Assembly: GCA_030450655.1 (NCBI GenBank)
Contig: JAKDIE010000006.1
Location: 1 to 16,693 of the forward strand
Source: Ruaniaceae bacterium
Lineage (GTDB): Bacteria > Actinomycetota > Actinomycetes > Actinomycetales > Actinomycetaceae
Direction: 5' to 3'
DNA length: 16,693 nucleotides
Each line of letters opens with the position of its first letter. The stretch's first letter is position 1. The notes beneath the pieces are model-generated. The model saw only the letters and a list, made by a program, of their open reading frames with translations. It had not been told where the DNA came from and did no database searches. Of the stretch, positions 16,478-16,693 are shown one piece after another. The position numbers and the translations under genes are program-made.

Positions 16478-16693
16478 GCCAGCAGGCCCTTCATTTCGTG
16501 GGTGGGGGTGGCGGCGAGCGCCGCTGCCTCCGCAGCCTTCGCGGCTTCGATCCGGTTCACGCCGAGCGGCGAGTGCATGATCTGCTTGTGCAGTTCGCCG
16601 ATTGCGTTGAAGAGCATCTCCGGGCGGGGCGGGCACCCGGGCAGGTAGATGTCCACGGGGACGACGTGGTCGACCCCCTGCACGATCGCGTAG
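16474..16693 (-). CDS. nuoB: NADH-quinone oxidoreductase subunit B, C-terminal part (partial at window edge)
   Basis: Only the last 73 codons lie in the window; the gene continues past the right edge. The visible start [19 protein letters not shown] followed by CPPRPEML is diagnostic of the C-terminal part of NuoB. Its cysteine is the last ligand of [4Fe-4S] cluster N2, the electron donor to quinone. The remaining cluster ligands lie upstream, outside the window. A tail rich in Ala, Lys and Glu ends MKGLLA. The stop overlaps the nuoC start as ATGA, so the two are coupled. Confidence 0.95.
   Translation of the reverse strand, partial: YAIVQGVDHVVPVDIYLPGCPPRPEMLFNAIGELHKQIMHSPLGVNRIEAAKAAEAAALAATPTHEMKGLLA

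Noticed and set aside
16478..16636. Upstream in-frame extension of nuoC (53 more residues)
   Set aside because: It lies within nuoB and reads as Arg/Pro-rich noise; the ATGA overlap at 16474-16477 fits the operon pattern.

Overview
This window is a nearly complete nuo operon for the proton-pumping NADH:quinone oxidoreductase (complex I, NDH-1). It lies entirely on the minus strand, so transcription runs from high to low coordinates. In transcription order it holds the 3' end of nuoB (cut by the window edge), then nuoC, nuoD, nuoE, nuoF, nuoG, nuoH, nuoI, nuoJ, nuoK, nuoL, nuoM, nuoN, and finally a long-chain polyprenyl diphosphate synthase. nuoA, the rest of nuoB and the operon promoter lie beyond the right edge.

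The high G+C content, the separate nuoC and nuoD genes, the long cytoplasmic tails on NuoE, NuoH and NuoJ, and the prenyl synthase directly after nuoN all suggest an actinobacterium (Actinomycetota) that uses menaquinone. I cannot name the genus; an Actinomycetales or Micrococcales-like lineage is a guess from sequence feel only.

Layout: 7803-16693 encodes the peripheral arm (B, C, D, E, F, G, I) and the first membrane subunit, NuoH. 1601-7806 encodes the membrane arm (J, K, L, M, N). 497-1588 is the prenyl synthase, which probably makes the isoprenoid tail of the quinone that complex I reduces. From nuoB through nuoK every junction overlaps by 1 to 8 bases (ATGA, GTGA or TGATG types). From nuoK onward the genes are separated by 3 to 12 bases. 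The set therefore looks like one translationally coupled transcript. Electrons would run from NADH and FMN (NuoF) through Fe-S clusters in NuoE, F, G, I and B to quinone at the NuoB/D/H interface, driving proton transfer in NuoH, J, K, L, M and N.

Positions 1-496, downstream of the operon, hold no gene I can support. They contain a near-perfect palindrome (13-52), an inverted pair of REP-like units (300-398) and six copies of a 12-base tandem repeat (404-479). The most notable protein-level observation is in NuoG: all four cysteines expected to bind the optional N7 [4Fe-4S] cluster are replaced (A304, D307, A311, T339) while their spacing is preserved. I did not find a novel multi-gene system here; the core is a conventional operon.
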